Program-made: the position numbers and the translations under genes | Shown here: piece by piece, positions 9,628-21,762 of the stretch | Layout of the letters: every line of letters starts with the position of its first letter | Position numbering within the stretch: position 1 is the first letter of the stretch | Source: Catenulispora rubra | Lineage (GTDB): Bacteria; Actinomycetota; Actinomycetes; Streptomycetales; Catenulisporaceae | NCBI RefSeq assembly: GCF_015356825.1 | Contig: NZ_JAACYW010000029.1 | Span: 1-64,000 of the forward strand | DNA: 64,000 nt | Direction: 5' to 3' | The notes under the pieces: model-generated | What the model saw: the letters and a program-made list of their open reading frames with translations, nothing else | What the model was told of the DNA's origin: nothing | Databases searched by the model: none

Positions 9628-10662
9628 AGCGAATCTGGAGTCCTGAAAGTTTGGCGCTCCTGCTTTATGTGTGGTGTGGGTGCTGGTGTCGGGTGGGGTG
9701 CCCGGGGTGCGGTTGGGGTGTGGTTTACAGGCGATCTTTACGGCTTCGCTAATGGTTGGATGGCCTCGCGGGGGGACGCAGTTCGGTTGAGCCCGGCATG
9801 TCGCGCTGGCGGCCGCCGGTATTCGCGGACATGACCGCGCACTGGTTCAAGTCTGTGCATGGTGCGTTGGCGGGTGGCGGTTTTTGCGTGCAAGACCGCG
9901 CGGCGGTCCGAGTCACTGCGCACACGTCATGTGGGCGGCTGGCGGCCGCGTTTGGTGGGTGTGTTGAGGCCTCTGGCGGGCCTCCTCGACGAGGGGGCGA
10001 CCCGCGCGTCCGGCAGTTTGGCGGCGGCCCGCGACTGTTCGGTTTTCTATCCGCTGTTGCCTGCGCTGCGTTGTGCGGTGGCGGTGTTGCTTGTGGTCGC
10101 CGGGTTCTGGGTCCCTCGCCGCGTCATCGCCGTAAACGGAACCAGCCCGGTTTGGCGGAATCAAGCCGCATCGCTGCTGCTGTGGTCCGGCTTCGTTCGG
10201 CTTGACACCGCCAAACCGGGCAGGTTGGCTGCGCCCGCTGACGCGGCGAGGGACCCAGAACCAACACCCCACATGGTCCTTCGGACCCCCTCACCACGTG
10301 GCCGGCCGATCTGGCCGGTCGCCAGCCGAGACCGCCAACGCAGCGGATCTCGGAGAGATCGGTGGCGGCCTGGCGCCGTGCCGGCTTGGCTGCTGTGCTT
10401 CTGTTGCTACCCGACTGAGCCCCTGTAGGTGCTGGCAACCAGCTCACATGTGTGTCAGGGGTAGCTGAAAGTTTCTCTGCGCTGCACCGCGCGCGCACCG
10501 GGCCACCGGCCTGCTCGATGATGCGTGACCTGCGGTGTCCGACATGTGCCTGACATCGGTGCAGCGAATCGGTTCGATGGCTGCTTGCGGTTGGGGTGCC
10601 TTCTTGGCACCTTCACGGCGACGCGGTGTATGTCGGTGGATGTTCGAAAGGATGAGGACCAG
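9628..10662. other. Non-coding stretch of about 1 kb
   Basis: No convincing gene. Open frames such as 9756-10205 and 9859-10428 lack recognisable domains and the codon bias of the neighbours. The stretch contains a large nested inverted repeat (10103-10262), a small GATCTC/GAGATC hairpin near 10350, and a hairpin GGTGCC-TTCTT-GGCACC (10595-10611) about 50 nt upstream of the GH12 start. It presumably also holds the GH12 promoter, which I could not place. Confidence 0.6.
10103..10262. repeat. 160-bp nested inverted repeat (MITE-like or large hairpin)
   Basis: The outer arms 10103-10125 and 10240-10262 are a perfect 23-bp inverted repeat. Inner arms 10146-10168 and 10198-10220 form a second 23-bp stem with two mismatches (CCCGGTTTGGCGG pairing with CCGCCAAACCGGG at its base). 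The central loop is about 29 nt. No target-site duplication was seen at the ends. It could be a non-autonomous element or a structural or attenuating hairpin. Confidence 0.7.
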
Positions 10663-14453
<3,791 letters not shown>

Positions 14454-14481
14454 TCGGAAGCCATATGAAGGTGCGGGGACC

Positions 14482-14508
14482 GGGGAGCCGCTGACGCGGC
14501 GGCTCCCC
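14482..14508 (+). terminator. Hairpin terminator after the GH12-GH59 operon
   Basis: Perfect 10-bp stem GGGGAGCCGC / GCGGCTCCCC with a 7-nt loop, 28 nt after the GH59 stop and ahead of the convergent hydrolase gene. There is no U-tract, which is common for actinobacterial terminators. Confidence 0.7.
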
Positions 14509-14563
14509 AGTCAGGGTGCTGCGAACCCCGGCTCCGATCGCTGTGCCCACAGCCTGCGAGCGG

Positions 14564-15436
14564 TCAGCTCGGATACACAGCCCGTCGCACGAATCGCCGC
14601 AGGTGTCGACGAACAGGCTCGGGCTGCTCCAACCAGGGTTCGTGCCCGCCGCCGTCGATCCGGGTCAACGGGACTTCGAGCCGGAGTGCGAGTGACTCCA
14701 GTGCAGACAGGGGCCGGGGATCGTCGACCCCGCCGAGTAGTTCGGTGTGCGCCGGCAGGCACGCTCGCAGTTCGTCGAGGTGCTGCTCGATCGGATCCGC
14801 GCGGCCTTCTTTGCCCAGTTCGCTGTTCATGGCCCAGTTGACGGGGCGGCGCCTGCGGGCACCGTCCGCGGCCCAACGCCAGCCGCGTTGGACATCGGCG
14901 TGGTCGGTGAACCAGGCCAGAGTGAGCAGTTCGGCTTCCTCCTCATCCGTGCGCTGCGCCGACGCCTCCAGCTCGCGAAGCCGCTCCTGCTGCGCCGCGG
15001 TCATGCGGCGGTTGCGTTCAGATCGGTATGCGGTGCGCCAGTCACCGACGAACGGTCCGCACAGCAACAGCAGCGCAGCCACCCGATCGGGGTGCGTCAG
15101 GCAGAACCTGCTCGCCAGATCGGTGCCGTAGGAGTGCCCGATCAGCACTGCCTTCGGCGCGCCCCAGGCATCCAGCAGTTCGGCGAGATCCTCGACATGG
15201 CGGGCGAGGGAATGAGGGCCCTGCCACTCGGATCGGCCTGTGCCGCGCTGGTCGTAGCGGTACACCGGCGCGAGGTCCGCGATCATGGTGGCGACATCGC
15301 CCAGATAGTCCGGCAGGCCCGGGCCGCCGTGGAGCATGACCACGGGAAGTCTGCGTGTTGTGTCCCCCGCCGCGATCCAGCGGATGTGTGCCTCGTCGGT
15401 CATCCGTGTGAGGCCCTGTGTCTCCGTCAAGGTCAC
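14564..15436 (-). CDS. Alpha/beta-hydrolase, proline-iminopeptidase-like
   Basis: A 290-residue alpha/beta-hydrolase with the oxyanion motif HGGPG, the strand-turn YRYDQRGTGRSEW, the nucleophile elbow GHSYG and a C-terminal GGGHEPWLEQPE supplying the His. The pattern matches S33 peptidases and related esterases; the true substrate is unknown. The GTG start at 15436 is used; an ATG at 15403 is possible. It lies 126 nt downstream of dxr on the same strand and could be read from the dxr promoter. Confidence 0.75.
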   Translation of the reverse strand: MTLTETQGLTRMTDEAHIRWIAAGDTTRRLPVVMLHGGPGLPDYLGDVATMIADLAPVYRYDQRGTGRSEWQGPHSLARHVEDLAELLDAWGAPKAVLIGHSYGTDLASRFCLTHPDRVAALLLLCGPFVGDWRTAYRSERNRRMTAAQQERLRELEASAQRTDEEEAELLTLAWFTDHADVQRGWRWAADGARRRRPVNWAMNSELGKEGRADPIEQHLDELRACLPAHTELLGGVDDPRPLSALESLALRLEVPLTRIDGGGHEPWLEQPEPVRRHLRRFVRRAVYPS

Positions 15437-15562
15437 CGCAGAACCCTACAAGGCTGCACGCCGGGGGCCGAGATCAGCGCCGGAATCAGAGAGCGAGGCT
15501 AGCACAACCGGAGCGTGTTCCGTTTGATGGATCCCGAGGCGCCGGAGCTGCAAGAGGCGTCG

Positions 15563-16843
15563 CTAAGCCGTCAGCTCCCGTGCCCGCACCCGCGCCCGGT
15601 GGTCGGCGTCGAGCACCGCGTCCACCGTCAGCTCGCCCGGCGCGGAGTCGTGCTCGGCGAGCACGCGCTCCACGGTGTCCACGATCGCCGGGAACGGGAT
15701 CTGTCCGACCAGGAACGCCGCGACGCACTGCTCGTTCGCCCCGTTGAACGCCGCCGGGGCGGTGCCGCCGGCTGCGGCGGCCTGCTTGGCGAGCCGGACG
15801 GCCGGGAACGCCTCGGCGTCCAGCGGGAAGAACTCCCAGCGCGCCGCGGTGGACCAGTCCAGGGGCGGGGCCGCGTCGGGGATGCGGTGCGGCCAGCCCA
15901 GGGCCAGCGCTATCGGCAGCCGCATGTCCGGCGGGCCGGCCTGGGCGATGGTGGATCCGTCCCGGTACTCGACCATCGAGTGCACGATCGACTGCGGGTG
16001 GACCACCACCGCGATGCGGTCCAGCGGCACGCCGAACAGCAGGTGCGCCTCGATCACCTCAAGGCCCTTGTTCACCAGCGTCGCCGAGTTGACGGTGACC
16101 AGCGGCCCCATCGACCACGTCGGGTGCGCGAGCGCCTGGTCGGGGGTGACGTGGGCCAACTCCTCGCGCCGTCGGCCGCGGAACGGGCCGCCGCTGGCAG
16201 TGAGGATCAGCCGCTCCACCTCGTGCTCCGCGCCGCCGCGCAGGCACTGGGCCAGCGCCGAGTGCTCGGAGTCGACGGGGACGATCTGCCCGGGCTGCGC
16301 GGCCCCGGTCACCAGGTCGCCGCCGATGATCAGCGACTCCTTGTTCGCCAGCGCCAGGACGTGTCCGGCGCGCAGCGCGGCGAGGGTGGCCGGCAGCCCC
16401 GCCGCGCCGGCGATCGCGTTGAGGACGGTGTGGCACGGCATGGCCGCCAGTTCGGTCACCGCCTGCGGTCCGGCCACGATCTCGGGGAGGACGTCGGTCC
16501 GCGCCGACGCGGTGCGGGAAGGCGGCATCACGTGGGAAGCCGAGGCCATGCGGGAAGGCGACGCGGTACGGGAAAACGACACAGCGCGCGAAGGCGACGC
16601 CCGGCGCGAGGCGGCCTCGGCGCGCAGCGCGAGCCGCAGGTCGGGCACGGCGCCGGGATCGGCCACGCCGACCACCCTGGCCCCGCAGTCGAGCGCCTGC
16701 CGGGCCAGCAGCGCCGGGTCGCCGCCGCCGGCGGCCAGGCCCACCACCTCCAGCCGGTCCGGCGCGCGCCGGGCCACGTCCAGGGCCTGGGTGCCGATCG
16801 ATCCGGTCGAGCCGAGGATCACGATCTGTCGAGGACGGTCCAC
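15563..16843 (-). CDS. dxr: 1-Deoxy-D-xylulose 5-phosphate reductoisomerase
   Basis: Second enzyme of the MEP isoprenoid pathway, converting DXP to MEP with NADPH. It shows the nucleotide-binding start [27 protein letters not shown], the metal/substrate motifs [12 protein letters not shown] and [11 protein letters not shown], and [16 protein letters not shown]. At 426 residues it is longer than most because of a hexapeptide-repeat insertion at about residues 78-113 (consensus ASPSRx), encoded by six 18-bp units. The GTG start lies 7 nt after a TAGTCT -10 element, so the mRNA may be leaderless. It is divergent from the methyltransferase-ispG-ispH operon with a shared TetR-type operator. Confidence 0.95.
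   Translation of the reverse strand: MDRPRQIVILGSTGSIGTQALDVARRAPDRLEVVGLAAGGGDPALLARQALDCGARVVGVADPGAVPDLRLALRAEAASRRASPSRAVSFSRTASPSRMASASHVMPPSRTASARTDVLPEIVAGPQAVTELAAMPCHTVLNAIAGAAGLPATLAALRAGHVLALANKESLIIGGDLVTGAAQPGQIVPVDSEHSALAQCLRGGAEHEVERLILTASGGPFRGRRREELAHVTPDQALAHPTWSMGPLVTVNSATLVNKGLEVIEAHLLFGVPLDRIAVVVHPQSIVHSMVEYRDGSTIAQAGPPDMRLPIALALGWPHRIPDAAPPLDWSTAARWEFFPLDAEAFPAVRLAKQAAAAGGTAPAAFNGANEQCVAAFLVGQIPFPAIVDTVERVLAEHDSAPGELTVDAVLDADHRARVRARELTA
16506..16613 (-). repeat. Six 18-bp tandem units inside dxr
   Basis: Diverged copies of GACGCGGTGCGGGAAGGC (plus-strand sense) in register: 16506, 16524, 16542, 16560, 16578 and 16596. They keep the dxr frame and encode a Ser/Arg/Pro/Ala-rich loop. 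Confidence 0.85.
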
Positions 16844-16860
16844 GCCGTTGAGACTACACC

Positions 16861-16890
16861 TTTACTGACCGTCGGTCAGTCACTTAGGAT
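16861..16890 (+). promoter_or_regulatory. Divergent dxr / methyltransferase promoter with regulon operator A
   Basis: On the plus strand TTTACT (16861-16866) and TAGGAT (16885-16890) are 18 bp apart, a plausible -35/-10 pair. The palindrome TGACCGTCGGTCAGTCA (16866-16882) fills the spacer. On the minus strand the same palindrome overlaps the expected -35 region of the leaderless dxr promoter (-10 TAGTCT at 16857-16852). It matches operators B and C at 15 and 14 of 17 positions. Confidence 0.8.
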
Positions 16891-16966
16891 CGGCGGCGTA
16901 CCCGACCGGAATCAGGACTCTGCCACGGGTCCGCCGGCCGACCGACACGGCGAGGGGAAGACATCC

Positions 16967-17779
16967 GTGACGACCACCAGACCCGCCTGGGCGCCCGAGG
17001 GCGTCGACATCGAGCGGCCCGCCGCCGCCCGCGCCTACGACTACGTCCTGGGCGGCACGCACAACTTCGAGGTGGACCGCGAGCTGGCCCGCCGCCTGAC
17101 CGAGGCCACCCCGGACCTGGCCCAGCACGCCCGGGCCAACCGGGCGTTCCTACAGCGCTGCACCCGCCACCTGCTGCGCCAGGGGGTGCGCCAGTTCCTC
17201 GACCTGGGCTCGGGCATCCCGGCCAGCGGCAACGTGCACGAGGTCGCGCTGGCGGTCGAGCCGGACACCCGCGTGATGTACGTGGACATCGACCCGGTGG
17301 CCGTCGCGCACAGCGAGCAGATCCTCGCCGACGTCCCGCAGAGCTCCATCATCCACGGGGACCTGCGCAAGGCGGACGCGATTCTGGACAGCCCCGAGAC
17401 CAGGAGCCTGATCGACCTCGACCGGCCGGTCGCGGTCCTGCTGCTGGCGATCCTGCACGCCATGTCCGACGCCGACGACCCGTACGACATCGTGAACCGG
17501 CTCATGGACCGGCTGGCGCCGGGCAGCTACCTGGTGGTCTCGCACTCCACGTTCGAGCGCCGCCCGGAGGAGGCGGCCAAGATGGAGGAGCTGTCCAAGC
17601 AGAGCCCGACCGCGCTGCGCATGCGCAGCCGCTCGGAGATCACCCGGTTCTTCGACGGCCTGGAGGTCCTCGACCCCGGGATCACCTGGGTGTCGCAGTG
17701 GCATCTGGAAGAGGACGGCGGCGTGTTCGCGGCGGACCAGTCGGACATGCTGCTGTGCGGCGTCGGCCGGAAGCCGTAG
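16967..17779 (+). CDS. SAM-dependent methyltransferase, DUF574 / Methyltransf_19 type
   Basis: A 270-residue protein of the actinobacterial DUF574 family: DYVLGGTHNFEVDRELA, ARANRAFLQRCTRHLL, the SAM-binding FLDLGSGIPASGNVHEVA and VMYVDIDPVAVAHSE. Family members are predicted methyltransferases, mostly of unknown substrate. The GTG start has GAGGGGAAG 7-15 nt upstream. It is the first gene of the operon that continues with a tautomerase, a cupin, ispG and ispH, and it starts directly behind operator A, so a role in modifying the product of this cluster is possible. Confidence 0.85.
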   Translation: MTTTRPAWAPEGVDIERPAAARAYDYVLGGTHNFEVDRELARRLTEATPDLAQHARANRAFLQRCTRHLLRQGVRQFLDLGSGIPASGNVHEVALAVEPDTRVMYVDIDPVAVAHSEQILADVPQSSIIHGDLRKADAILDSPETRSLIDLDRPVAVLLLAILHAMSDADDPYDIVNRLMDRLAPGSYLVVSHSTFERRPEEAAKMEELSKQSPTALRMRSRSEITRFFDGLEVLDPGITWVSQWHLEEDGGVFAADQSDMLLCGVGRKP

Positions 17780-17788
17780 GGGCCCGGC

Positions 17789-18172
17789 ATGCCGAGCATC
17801 GAAGTGGACTTCTCGGGCCTGCCGGCCGGCCGTGCGCTGTCCCTGGCCGAGACCGTGCGCCGCGGCGTCGTCGCCGCGCTGCCCGACGTCGCGGCGGCGT
17901 GCAGCTGCCGGGCCCGGCCCTGCGTCGCGTCGCGGCCCGGCGGCTCGACCCAGCCGGCGGCCTGGATCGGCGTCGCGCTGTTCCCGGGCCGCACCCTGGA
18001 ATGGAAGCGCACCCTGTACCGGGCGCTGGTGGACGCCTGCGCCGAGGCCGGGATCGGCGGCGACGCGGTGAGCATCACCGTGCGCGAGCCGGCACTGGAG
18101 AACTGGGGGATCCGCGGCGGGATACCCGGCGTGGACGTCTTCGAACCGAGCTCTGGAAGGGCGGGACCATGA
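17789..18172 (+). CDS. Tautomerase-superfamily protein
   Basis: A 127-residue protein beginning Met-Pro, which leaves Pro as N-terminal residue after Met removal, the catalytic base of the tautomerase superfamily. The C-terminal half carries FPGRTLEWKRTLYRALVDAC and the signature ENWGIRGG. It is longer than 4-oxalocrotonate tautomerase (62 residues) and resembles the fused-domain malonate-semialdehyde-decarboxylase type. It contains an odd CSCRARPC Cys cluster near residues 38-45. It overlaps the cupin gene by 4 nt. The substrate is unknown; keto-enol isomerisation of a cluster intermediate is a guess. Confidence 0.75.
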   Translation: MPSIEVDFSGLPAGRALSLAETVRRGVVAALPDVAAACSCRARPCVASRPGGSTQPAAWIGVALFPGRTLEWKRTLYRALVDACAEAGIGGDAVSITVREPALENWGIRGGIPGVDVFEPSSGRAGP

Positions 18173-18594
18173 CTGTCACCGCGGGGGGACGCATCCGCGT
18201 CGGGGATGTCAGCGGCTGGGTCCGCACCGACCCCGACGCGCCGTTCAACATCATCGAGTTCTCCCTCGTGCCCGGCGGCGCACCGTCGCCGCGGCACGTC
18301 CACGACCGGATATTCGAGGCCGACTACGTCCTGGAAGGCCGGGTCCTGGCTCGGGTGGGCACCGAGACGGAGGTCGTCGAGGCCGGGACGTTCGTCCCGG
18401 TGCAGCCCGGCACGCCGCACAGCCTCGTCGCCCACGAGGGACCGGCGCGCCTGCTCGCCGTGCACTTCCCGGGCGCGGACGCGCTCGAGATGTTCGAGAC
18501 GCTGGGGCGCGCGTTCGACGAGCGTCCGAGCCCTGAGGAACTCGCCAAACACCTGGCGGGCCTGGACATCCGCTTCGTCGGGGAAGAGGGGTGA
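18169..18594 (+). CDS. Small cupin-domain protein
   Basis: A 141-residue single-domain cupin: PRHVHDRIFEADYVLEGRV (motif 1 with HVH and Glu) and FVPVQPGTPHSLVAHEG (motif 2 with the His). The metal-binding His/Glu set is present, so it may be an enzyme (isomerase or dioxygenase) or a ligand-binding protein. It overlaps the tautomerase by 4 nt and lies 6 nt before ispG, so it belongs to the same operon. Nothing in the sequence fixes the substrate. Confidence 0.8.
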   Translation: MTVTAGGRIRVGDVSGWVRTDPDAPFNIIEFSLVPGGAPSPRHVHDRIFEADYVLEGRVLARVGTETEVVEAGTFVPVQPGTPHSLVAHEGPARLLAVHFPGADALEMFETLGRAFDERPSPEELAKHLAGLDIRFVGEEG

Positions 18595-18600
18595 GGTGCG

Positions 18601-19764
18601 ATGCCGGCCACGCACGTCATGCTCCCCGATCCGGCGGTGCCGCCGAAACCGCTGGCCGGGCGGCGTCGCTCGCGCCAGGTCATGGTGGGGAGCGTGCCGG
18701 TGGGCGGGGACGCCCCCATCTCGGTGCAGTCGATGACCACGACGCTCACCGCCGACGTGAACTCCACGCTCCAGCAGATCGCGGAGCTGACGGCGACGGG
18801 GTGCCAGATCGTGCGGGTGGCGGTGCCTTCGCAGGACGACGCTGATGCGCTGGCGGCTATCGCGAAGAAGTCGCAGATCCCTGTTATCGCCGACATTCAC
18901 TTCCAGCCGAAGTACGTGTTCGCCGCGATCGACGCCGGCTGTGCCGCGGTGCGCGTGAACCCCGGCAACATCAAGGCTTTCGACGACAAGGTCGGGGAGA
19001 TCGCCAAGGCCGCCAAGGCTGCTGGTATTCCGATCCGGATCGGTGTGAACGCCGGCTCGTTGGACAAGCGGTTGTACGAGAAGTACGGCAAGGCCACTGC
19101 TGAGGCGTTGGTGGAGTCCGCGTTGTGGGAGTGCTCGTTGTTCGAGGAGCACGACTTCCGGGACATCAAGATTTCGGTCAAGCACAACGACCCGGTCGTG
19201 ATGATCAACGCATATCGGCAGTTGGCCGAGGCCTGCGACTATCCGTTGCACCTGGGTGTCACCGAGGCCGGTCCGGCGTTCCAGGGCACCATCAAGTCCG
19301 CGGTGGCGTTCGGTGCGCTGCTGGCCGAGGGTATCGGTGACACCATCCGGGTCTCGCTGTCGGCGCCGCCGGTGGAGGAAGTCAAGGTCGGGCAGCAGAT
19401 CCTGGAATCCCTGGGTCTGCGCAAGCGTGGCCTGGAGATCGTCTCCTGCCCCTCGTGCGGTCGGGCGCAGGTGGACGTGTACAAGCTCGCCGACCAGGTG
19501 ACCGCCGCGCTCGACGGCATGAAAGTACCGCTGCGGGTCGCGGTCATGGGTTGCGTCGTGAACGGCCCGGGCGAGGCGCGCGAGGCGGACTTGGGTGTGG
19601 CCTCCGGCAACGGCAAGGGCCAGATCTTCGTGCGCGGCGAGGTCATCAAGACCGTGCCGGAGTCGCAGATCGTGGAGACGCTCATCGAGGAGGCTCTCAA
19701 GCTCGCCTCCGTCATGGGCCTGGAGATCGACACCGACACCGGCGAGGTGCGTGGCCATGAGTGA
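18601..19764 (+). CDS. ispG: (E)-4-hydroxy-3-methylbut-2-enyl-diphosphate synthase
   Basis: Iron-sulfur enzyme of the MEP pathway that reduces methylerythritol cyclodiphosphate to HMBPP. 387 residues with the TIM-barrel half ([38 protein letters not shown]) and the C-terminal half carrying the 4Fe-4S ligands C283 and C286 (SCPSCGR) and C318 ([12 protein letters not shown]) with E325. It needs electrons from ferredoxin or flavodoxin; a ferredoxin gene lies in the same regulon. ispH overlaps it by 8 nt. Confidence 0.97.
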   Translation: MPATHVMLPDPAVPPKPLAGRRRSRQVMVGSVPVGGDAPISVQSMTTTLTADVNSTLQQIAELTATGCQIVRVAVPSQDDADALAAIAKKSQIPVIADIHFQPKYVFAAIDAGCAAVRVNPGNIKAFDDKVGEIAKAAKAAGIPIRIGVNAGSLDKRLYEKYGKATAEALVESALWECSLFEEHDFRDIKISVKHNDPVVMINAYRQLAEACDYPLHLGVTEAGPAFQGTIKSAVAFGALLAEGIGDTIRVSLSAPPVEEVKVGQQILESLGLRKRGLEIVSCPSCGRAQVDVYKLADQVTAALDGMKVPLRVAVMGCVVNGPGEAREADLGVASGNGKGQIFVRGEVIKTVPESQIVETLIEEALKLASVMGLEIDTDTGEVRGHE

Positions 19765-20980
19765 TCGCAGAGTCCTGCTGGCCTCCCCGCGCGGCTTCTG
19801 CGCGGGGGTCGAGCGGGCGGTCCAGACCGTCGAGAAGGCGCTGGACCTCTACGGGCCGCCGGTCTACGTGCGGCACCAGATCGTCCACAACAAGCACGTG
19901 GTGGAAGCCCTCGAACAGCGGGGCGCGGTGTTCGTGGAAGAAGTCGACGAAGTGCCCTCCGGGGCCGTGGTCATCTATTCGGCCCACGGCATCGCGCCGG
20001 AGGTGCGGTCGGCGGCAGCCACGCGCGACCTGCACCCGATCGACGCGACCTGTCCGCTGGTGACGAAGGTGCACCGGGAGGCGGAGCGGTTCGCGCGCGA
20101 GGACTACGACATCCTCCTGATCGGGCACGCCGGCCACGAGGAGGTGGTGGGCACGCTCGGCCACGCGCCGGAGCGGATCCACCTGGTGGACGGGCCTGAG
20201 GACGTGGCGGATGTGAAGGTGCGCGATCCGGCGCGGGTGGCGTGGCTGTCGCAGACCACGCTGTCGGTGGACGAGACCGCAGCGACGGCGCAGCAGCTGC
20301 GGGAACGGTTCCCGCTGCTGCAGGATCCGCCGAGCGAGGACATCTGCTACGCCACGCAGAACCGCCAGACCGCGGTCCGCCGGGTCGCCGGCGAGTGCGA
20401 TCTGCTGCTCGTGGTCGGGTCGGCGAACTCCTCGAACTCGCTGCGGCTGGTCGAGGTCGCGCTCGACGCCGGCGCCCGGGCCGCGCACCTCGTGGACGAT
20501 CCGGGCGGTATCGACGAGGGCTGGTTCGACGGGGTCCGGACCGTCGGGCTGACCAGCGGCGCCTCGGCTCCGGAGGAGCTGGTCGCGCAGGTGCTGGACT
20601 ATCTGGCCGAGCGCGGCTACGGCGACGTCAGCCAGGTCGAGGCGGCCGAGGAGCACACCGTCTTCGCGCTGCCGCACGAGTTGGGGCGGCCGCGGCCCGG
20701 CGGGGCTGCTCCGGTACTGGCTGATCCCGCCCCGGCCGACTCAGTCCCCGACGAAGGGCAGCCGACCGACTTCGTGCCAGTCGAGCCCGCCCTGACCGAA
20801 CCCACTACTGGCGTTTCGGCGCCGGCCGACGCTGTCCCGGCCGACGCTGTCCGGACCGATGCTGTCCGGACCAGCACTGACCGGACCGACGCTGTCCCGG
20901 CCGAAACTGTCCGGACCGAACCCATCGCCACCAACTCCGCCCCGGCCGACCCCCGGCCGCCCGGGAACGACACGCCGTGA
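19757..20980 (+). CDS. ispH: HMBPP reductase with long low-complexity tail
   Basis: Last MEP enzyme, making IPP and DMAPP from HMBPP. Cluster ligands C15 (SPRGFCAGV), C99 (DATCPLV) and C197 (ICYATQNRQ) are present, with H44, H77, H127 and the T168 region. The catalytic domain ends near residue 310; the remaining ~95 residues are Pro/Ala/Thr/Asp-rich with a pentapeptide repeat ([AT]DAV[PR]) from 15-bp DNA units. The total of 407 residues exceeds the usual 310-330. The ATG overlaps ispG; the stop overlaps the next gene (GTGA). Confidence 0.96.
   Translation: MSDRRVLLASPRGFCAGVERAVQTVEKALDLYGPPVYVRHQIVHNKHVVEALEQRGAVFVEEVDEVPSGAVVIYSAHGIAPEVRSAAATRDLHPIDATCPLVTKVHREAERFAREDYDILLIGHAGHEEVVGTLGHAPERIHLVDGPEDVADVKVRDPARVAWLSQTTLSVDETAATAQQLRERFPLLQDPPSEDICYATQNRQTAVRRVAGECDLLLVVGSANSSNSLRLVEVALDAGARAAHLVDDPGGIDEGWFDGVRTVGLTSGASAPEELVAQVLDYLAERGYGDVSQVEAAEEHTVFALPHELGRPRPGGAAPVLADPAPADSVPDEGQPTDFVPVEPALTEPTTGVSAPADAVPADAVRTDAVRTSTDRTDAVPAETVRTEPIATNSAPADPRPPGNDTP
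20825..20929 (+). repeat. Seven 15-bp tandem units in the ispH 3' end
   Basis: Diverged copies of GCCGACGCTGTCCCG in frame, starting at 20825 and stepping 15 bp to 20929. They encode an acidic, Pro/Val-rich pentapeptide repeat outside the catalytic fold. Confidence 0.85.
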
Positions 20981-21471
20981 CCGGCAGGTCGGTGACCTCT
21001 CCGGTCGTCACCATCCTGACCGTGACCCGCGGCCGCCTCGGTGCGGCGCTCGTCCAGGACCTGCATGCCCGCGCCGAACACCTGGCCGCGGTCGCCGGCC
21101 GGCCGGTGCGGCTCTCCGGCGTCCACGCGCCGAGCGGGCCGCTGGATCCGATGGTGGTCGGCGCGGTGTGCGATCTGATCGCGCGCAGCCACCCGATCGT
21201 CGTGGTCGAGGCGCTGGGGCAGCCGGGTCCGGCCGCCGCGGTCGCCGAGCAGGCGCTGCGGGCCGCGGCCAGCGTGGTCACGGCCTCCGAGGCGCTGGTC
21301 GCGCAGTGCGGTCCCCGGCTGCACGACCTGGCCGCGGCGCACGGGGTGGCGTTCCTGATCGCCTGCGGCGGCTGCCCGCTGCCGCCGCTGGTGCTGCTCG
21401 CGGCGCGGCCGGCCGGTGTGGCCTGGGAGGTGTCACACCGGCCGCAGCCTGCGGGGCGTTGCTGGGGGTGA
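20977..21471 (+). CDS. Truncated homoserine-dehydrogenase-like Rossmann protein
   Basis: A 164-residue protein with a GTG start overlapping the ispH stop. It is not a clear family member. The order [21 protein letters not shown], then [21 protein letters not shown], then [20 protein letters not shown], then [12 protein letters not shown] mirrors the NAD-binding domain of homoserine dehydrogenase. In place of a GxGxxG turn it has TRGRLGAAL, and the catalytic domain is missing. It may be a non-enzymatic or repurposed domain. Its place at the end of an isoprenoid operon is unexplained. Confidence 0.55.
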   Translation: MTGRSVTSPVVTILTVTRGRLGAALVQDLHARAEHLAAVAGRPVRLSGVHAPSGPLDPMVVGAVCDLIARSHPIVVVEALGQPGPAAAVAEQALRAAASVVTASEALVAQCGPRLHDLAAAHGVAFLIACGGCPLPPLVLLAARPAGVAWEVSHRPQPAGRCWG

Positions 21472-21589
21472 GCCGGCGGACCGGGCCGGAGGAACCTTCT
21501 GTCATCCCATGGTTCGACAGGTTGTCATGTGTCGTGCGACGTCCGAACGAGCGTTCTCAGAGCTCTTATTCACTACCCACGGGTACGCG

Positions 21590-21645
21590 TTGACCCCCCT
21601 GACGGCGCCGGGATATAGTGAGTCATCCTGACTGACGGTCAGTCA
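21590..21645 (+). promoter_or_regulatory. Promoter and operator B of the ebo-like operon
   Basis: TTGACC (21590-21595) and TATAGT (21614-21619) are separated by 18 bp, a good sigma-70-type promoter. The perfect palindrome TGACTGACGGTCAGTCA (21629-21645) follows at the expected transcription start. A repressor there would block initiation. The leader to the first gene is then about 135 nt. This is the best match to the shared operator motif. Confidence 0.85.
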
Positions 21646-21762
21646 ATAGGTGTCAGTAAGCGCCCAGCCCGGGCGCCCGCAGGTCATTGGTGCACCGCCC
21701 ACCCCCCACGGCTCCATCCGTCGTACCGCCACACGTTTCATCCGACATGAGGGGCAAAGACG

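Noticed and set aside
9859-10428. Open frame of 189 codons in the 1-kb gap
   Set aside because: It runs through both arms of the nested inverted repeat, shows no family motif and no clear ribosome site.
10263-10662. CebR-type operator for the GH12 gene
   Set aside because: I looked for the 14-bp palindrome of actinobacterial cellulase promoters and did not find it.
20977-21471. Complete homoserine dehydrogenase
   Set aside because: The catalytic and ACT domains are absent and the glycine-rich turn is degenerate.
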